DNA from: Setophaga petechia
Taxonomy: Eukaryota; Chordata; Aves; Passeriformes; Parulidae
Assembly: GCA_024362935.1 (NCBI GenBank)
Contig: JANCRA010000004.1
Coordinates: 26,341,121-26,405,120 of the forward strand
Length of the DNA: 64,000 nt
Reading direction: 5' to 3'
In this document: positions 61,701-64,000 of the stretch, piece by piece
Layout of the letters: each line of letters starts with the position of its first letter
Position numbering within the stretch: position 1 is the stretch's first letter
Translations under genes and position numbers: made by a program
Notes under the pieces: generated by a model
The model's input: only the letters and a program-made list of their open reading frames with translations
Databases searched by the model: none
What the model was told of the DNA's origin: nothing

Positions 61701-62661
61701 AAATAATGCATTTACAACAATAAATGCCTCTTGAAATCTTTATTTTCAATATTTCTTAATGATTGCCACATTCTGCAGTTCAGTCAGTCTGTCTTAATCA
61801 CAAACTCCAGTACACCTCCATAGTGTGTTCTACATCATTTTATGAATAATTTCTATTCTCCATCCACTCCAAAATCTTTCCTTCCCAAATTATTTTCTCA
61901 CTAATTTTATGAATCTATTACCCTTCTTTGTGCTCTGTTTGCCTGTCTTCAATTATAAACGTTTTATGACCAAAGTCTCTGTGAAATTTCATAACATAAT
62001 AACTTACTGTATATTTTTGCATATATTAGTCAGCACTCCAACTAAAAAATATTAGTGATTTTGATATCTTCACAAGACTAGTCTGACACAGACAACTAAA
62101 AAATATTTCCTAGAATTAATACACAGAATTTCAATGTTTAAATGCTGCTGTACAGGTGACACTGTTGTATGAATGCATAGGAAACTAGTGCAAGAACAAT
62201 TCTGCAGCATGGCATCTGTTGTTGCCAAACCTGAAGGATTAATCTGAAAAGCTGCACAGCAGGAAAAGACAGATGTGAAACTATAATCATCATTTTCTAA
62301 AAGACTACATAAATTTTCAAAAAACACCTTACTCTTTTTCAGCTGAGATTAGTTTTTTTTTGAGACTGACAACCTCAACAAGTAAAGAAGATGGAATACA
62401 ATGTTATCTTTTAAGCATAATGTTTTTAAAACATAGTTTGTATCATTTAAAGATAATTATACCTGAAACAGGTGTACAAGACTAATGGCTGGGCTGCATC
62501 AGTGCAGTCTGGTCACTATTATTTTTATTAACTCTTTCAAGAAACATTGTAAATAAAGTGTCAGAATTTAAAATTTTGCACACATCCCTTGCATAACTGT
62601 GAAATGTAATGCATGTAAAACAGCTCTATCTCTTGCATAACTGGCATGACTCAAAGGTGCA
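58741..62661. other. AT-rich unique sequence, no firm gene
   Basis: No interspersed repeat is recognised. The plus-strand frames at 60688-60999 and 61012-61380 and the minus-strand frame at 62070-62327 (peptide includes ENLCSLLENDDYSFTSVFSC) read somewhat like protein but lack good splice sites and family likeness. Confidence 0.35.
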
Positions 62662-63197
62662 TGTGCTGTTTTTGGCTGGAATGAATTCAATTTTCTTCCT
62701 AGTAGTTGTTGCAGAGCTCTTGCTTGGATTCATGAGAGTAATGTTGACAACACACTGATGTTTTGGTTGTTGCTAAGTAGTGCTTACCGTAAGCCAAAGG
62801 CCTTGAAGGTGCACAAGAAGCTGAGAGGGATCACAGCCAGGACAGCTGACCCAAACTGGCCAAAGGGATATTTCCTACCATGGGATATCATGCCCAGTTT
62901 ATAAACTGGGGGCAGTTGGCTGAACGCTGATGATCTGGTCCTCGATCAGTAGGTGGTTAACAATTGTATCACTTGCCTTTCCTGGGTTTTATTTATCTCT
63001 GTTGGCTTTCTTTCCAACCCTATGTTATTATTATTGTTGTCACAATTATTATTAAATTTTATGTTAATGTAATTTAATTTAGACCCCATGGGTTTGGTGT
63101 TTTTTCCTGTTTCTCCGTCCCAACCCCCTGTGTGGTTGGGGGCAGTAAGGGAGAATCTGTGCAGTTCTTAGTTGTTAGCTGTGGTTATATCATAACA
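62662..63197 (+). mobile_element. ERVL-type avian solo LTR
   Basis: The segment runs from about TGTGCTGTTTTTGGCTGG to TATCATAACA. Typical avian ERVL-type LTR parts are visible: TTCAATTTTCTTCCTAGTAG, TTGACAACACACTGATGTTT, TTGTTGCTAAGTAGTGCTTA, GACAGCTGACCCAAACTGGC and ATGCCCAGTTTATAAACTGG. A TATA-like box (TTTATAAAC) lies at 62899-62907 and ATTAAA at 63051-63056, giving plus orientation. No internal viral sequence adjoins it. Flanking five-base words GTGCA and GTTTA match at only three positions, so any target-site duplication has decayed. It is better preserved than the 52110 copy. Confidence 0.85.
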
Positions 63198-64000
63198 GTT
63201 TATTTTAAGCAGGCAGGGGAAAAGATCAACAGTTTTTTCCTAACAATGCAGTGTCTTGCTCTGGATGCCAAATACTATATCACTCTCTAACCGGTTTGCA
63301 CAGGTGTTATGTAGCATTTTTAGTGCCTTGTTCTTAGACTCTTTGACTCCAGCAGAATCAAGTAAAAACCCACCACCTTTTCAAAACAGTAAAGTATGCA
63401 TCAGCCTCTTATTTTCCAGCCTTTCTGTCTTAGAATCCATGCTTCACCCATTTTAATGTCCTTTTATCCAGGCAGAAACAAAATAAGTATCCTTAAATGA
63501 AGGACATCTCATACTACAGTACATCCTAACTCCTGGTGACAGCTCAGGGTCACTCTTCAGCACTAGGTTATAGAGAAAAGCTGATTAATAAGCCTTTGCA
63601 AGACTGCTCTAGGTACCTTAATACAGTGACAAATGCCCAGGTTCTAGAACAAATGGTTTAAGACTTTTATAGCAACTCCAAACTGAATTTCCAAAAGCTT
63701 AATAAAATTTCCAAATAAGTAAAAGCCTAATATTGTCTTTAGCCGTTCAGACTTCCATACAGCATGCAAGGGTTTCCAAATCACTAGATTTGCTCTGCTA
63801 AAGGAACTAGGAAGAGTTAGTTTCACACTAACCAAAAAAAACCTGTTTACACAGGACACTGCTGTTAACACACAGAAATCTGCATGAAATATGTAAACCA
63901 AAAAATCTTCATAAACGATATGCAGGCAAATTAAGATAACTGACTAGTCTTTTAAATTTAAGTCTGTATAACACACATTAAAATGCTTATAAACTAAAAA
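63198..64000. other. AT-rich unique sequence, no gene seen
   Basis: No repeat family or exon is recognised to the window edge. Frames at 63256-63456 (plus) and 63644-63901 (minus) have no support. Confidence 0.4.

Noticed and set aside
52110..63197. The two ERVL-type LTRs as the ends of one provirus
   Set aside because: Their 3' halves belong to different subfamilies, their decay levels differ, and no gag, pol or env remnant is seen in the 10 kb between them.
1..64000. tRNA, rRNA or other classical RNA genes
   Set aside because: I looked for tRNA-like cloverleaf boxes and for rRNA or snRNA text by eye and saw none. A tRNAscan-SE and Infernal run would settle it.
1..64000. Bacterial-style operons, ribosome binding sites or a phage-like system
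   Set aside because: Composition, repeats and lack of packed genes show vertebrate nuclear DNA; frames listed with GTG or TTG starts are artefacts of allowing alternative starts.

Overview
This is a window of AT-rich vertebrate nuclear DNA, almost certainly from a passerine bird. The evidence is the repeat content. There are six recognisable CR1 LINE 3' ends, with the usual avian CR1 3'-UTR text and octamer-like tails. There are three degraded ERVL-type LTRs of avian families and one well-preserved solo LTR that resembles the TguLTR5-like LTRs common in songbirds. There are no operons, no bacterial signals and no intact gene. Most open reading frames are chance openings, or lie inside repeats.

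Layout. 0-6.4 kb: AT-rich unique DNA with two or three protein-like open segments on the minus strand, each just behind a good splice acceptor (481-804 is the best), and a small G-quadruplex motif. 6.4-7.55 kb: a striking 1.1 kb polypyrimidine satellite built from CCTT tetramers and a derived 13-bp unit. 10.2-11.1 kb: an old LTR relic. 14-16.4 kb: an ancient LINE scrap, a minus-strand exon candidate (15016-15116) and a CR1 fragment. 19-30 kb: two plus-strand exon candidates (19143-19336, 28721-28860), an 82-nt near-perfect inverted repeat (20972-21053), a second pre-miRNA-like hairpin (25734-25821), a GATA microsatellite and an isolated CpG-rich island (29420-29780). 34-45 kb: three CR1 copies, one still showing a scrap of reverse transcriptase, and the solo LTR with a perfect 6-bp target-site duplication (41175-41563). 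46-54.5 kb: microsatellites, small direct duplications, a 42-bp segment present twice 3.8 kb apart, another CR1 pair and an ERVL-type LTR (52110-52712). 54.5-64 kb: mostly unique DNA, ending with a further ERVL-type LTR (62662-63197).

Interpretation. The window reads as intronic or intergenic DNA of a gene-poor region. The exon candidates are judged only from open frame, splice signals and residue composition; I could not assign any to a known protein, and some may be chance. If the minus-strand ones are real, they could be the 3' part of one gene running leftward, ending at 481. I found no convincing new multi-gene system. The best leads are the two hairpins, the ETS-like satellite, the repeated 42-mer and the exon candidates.
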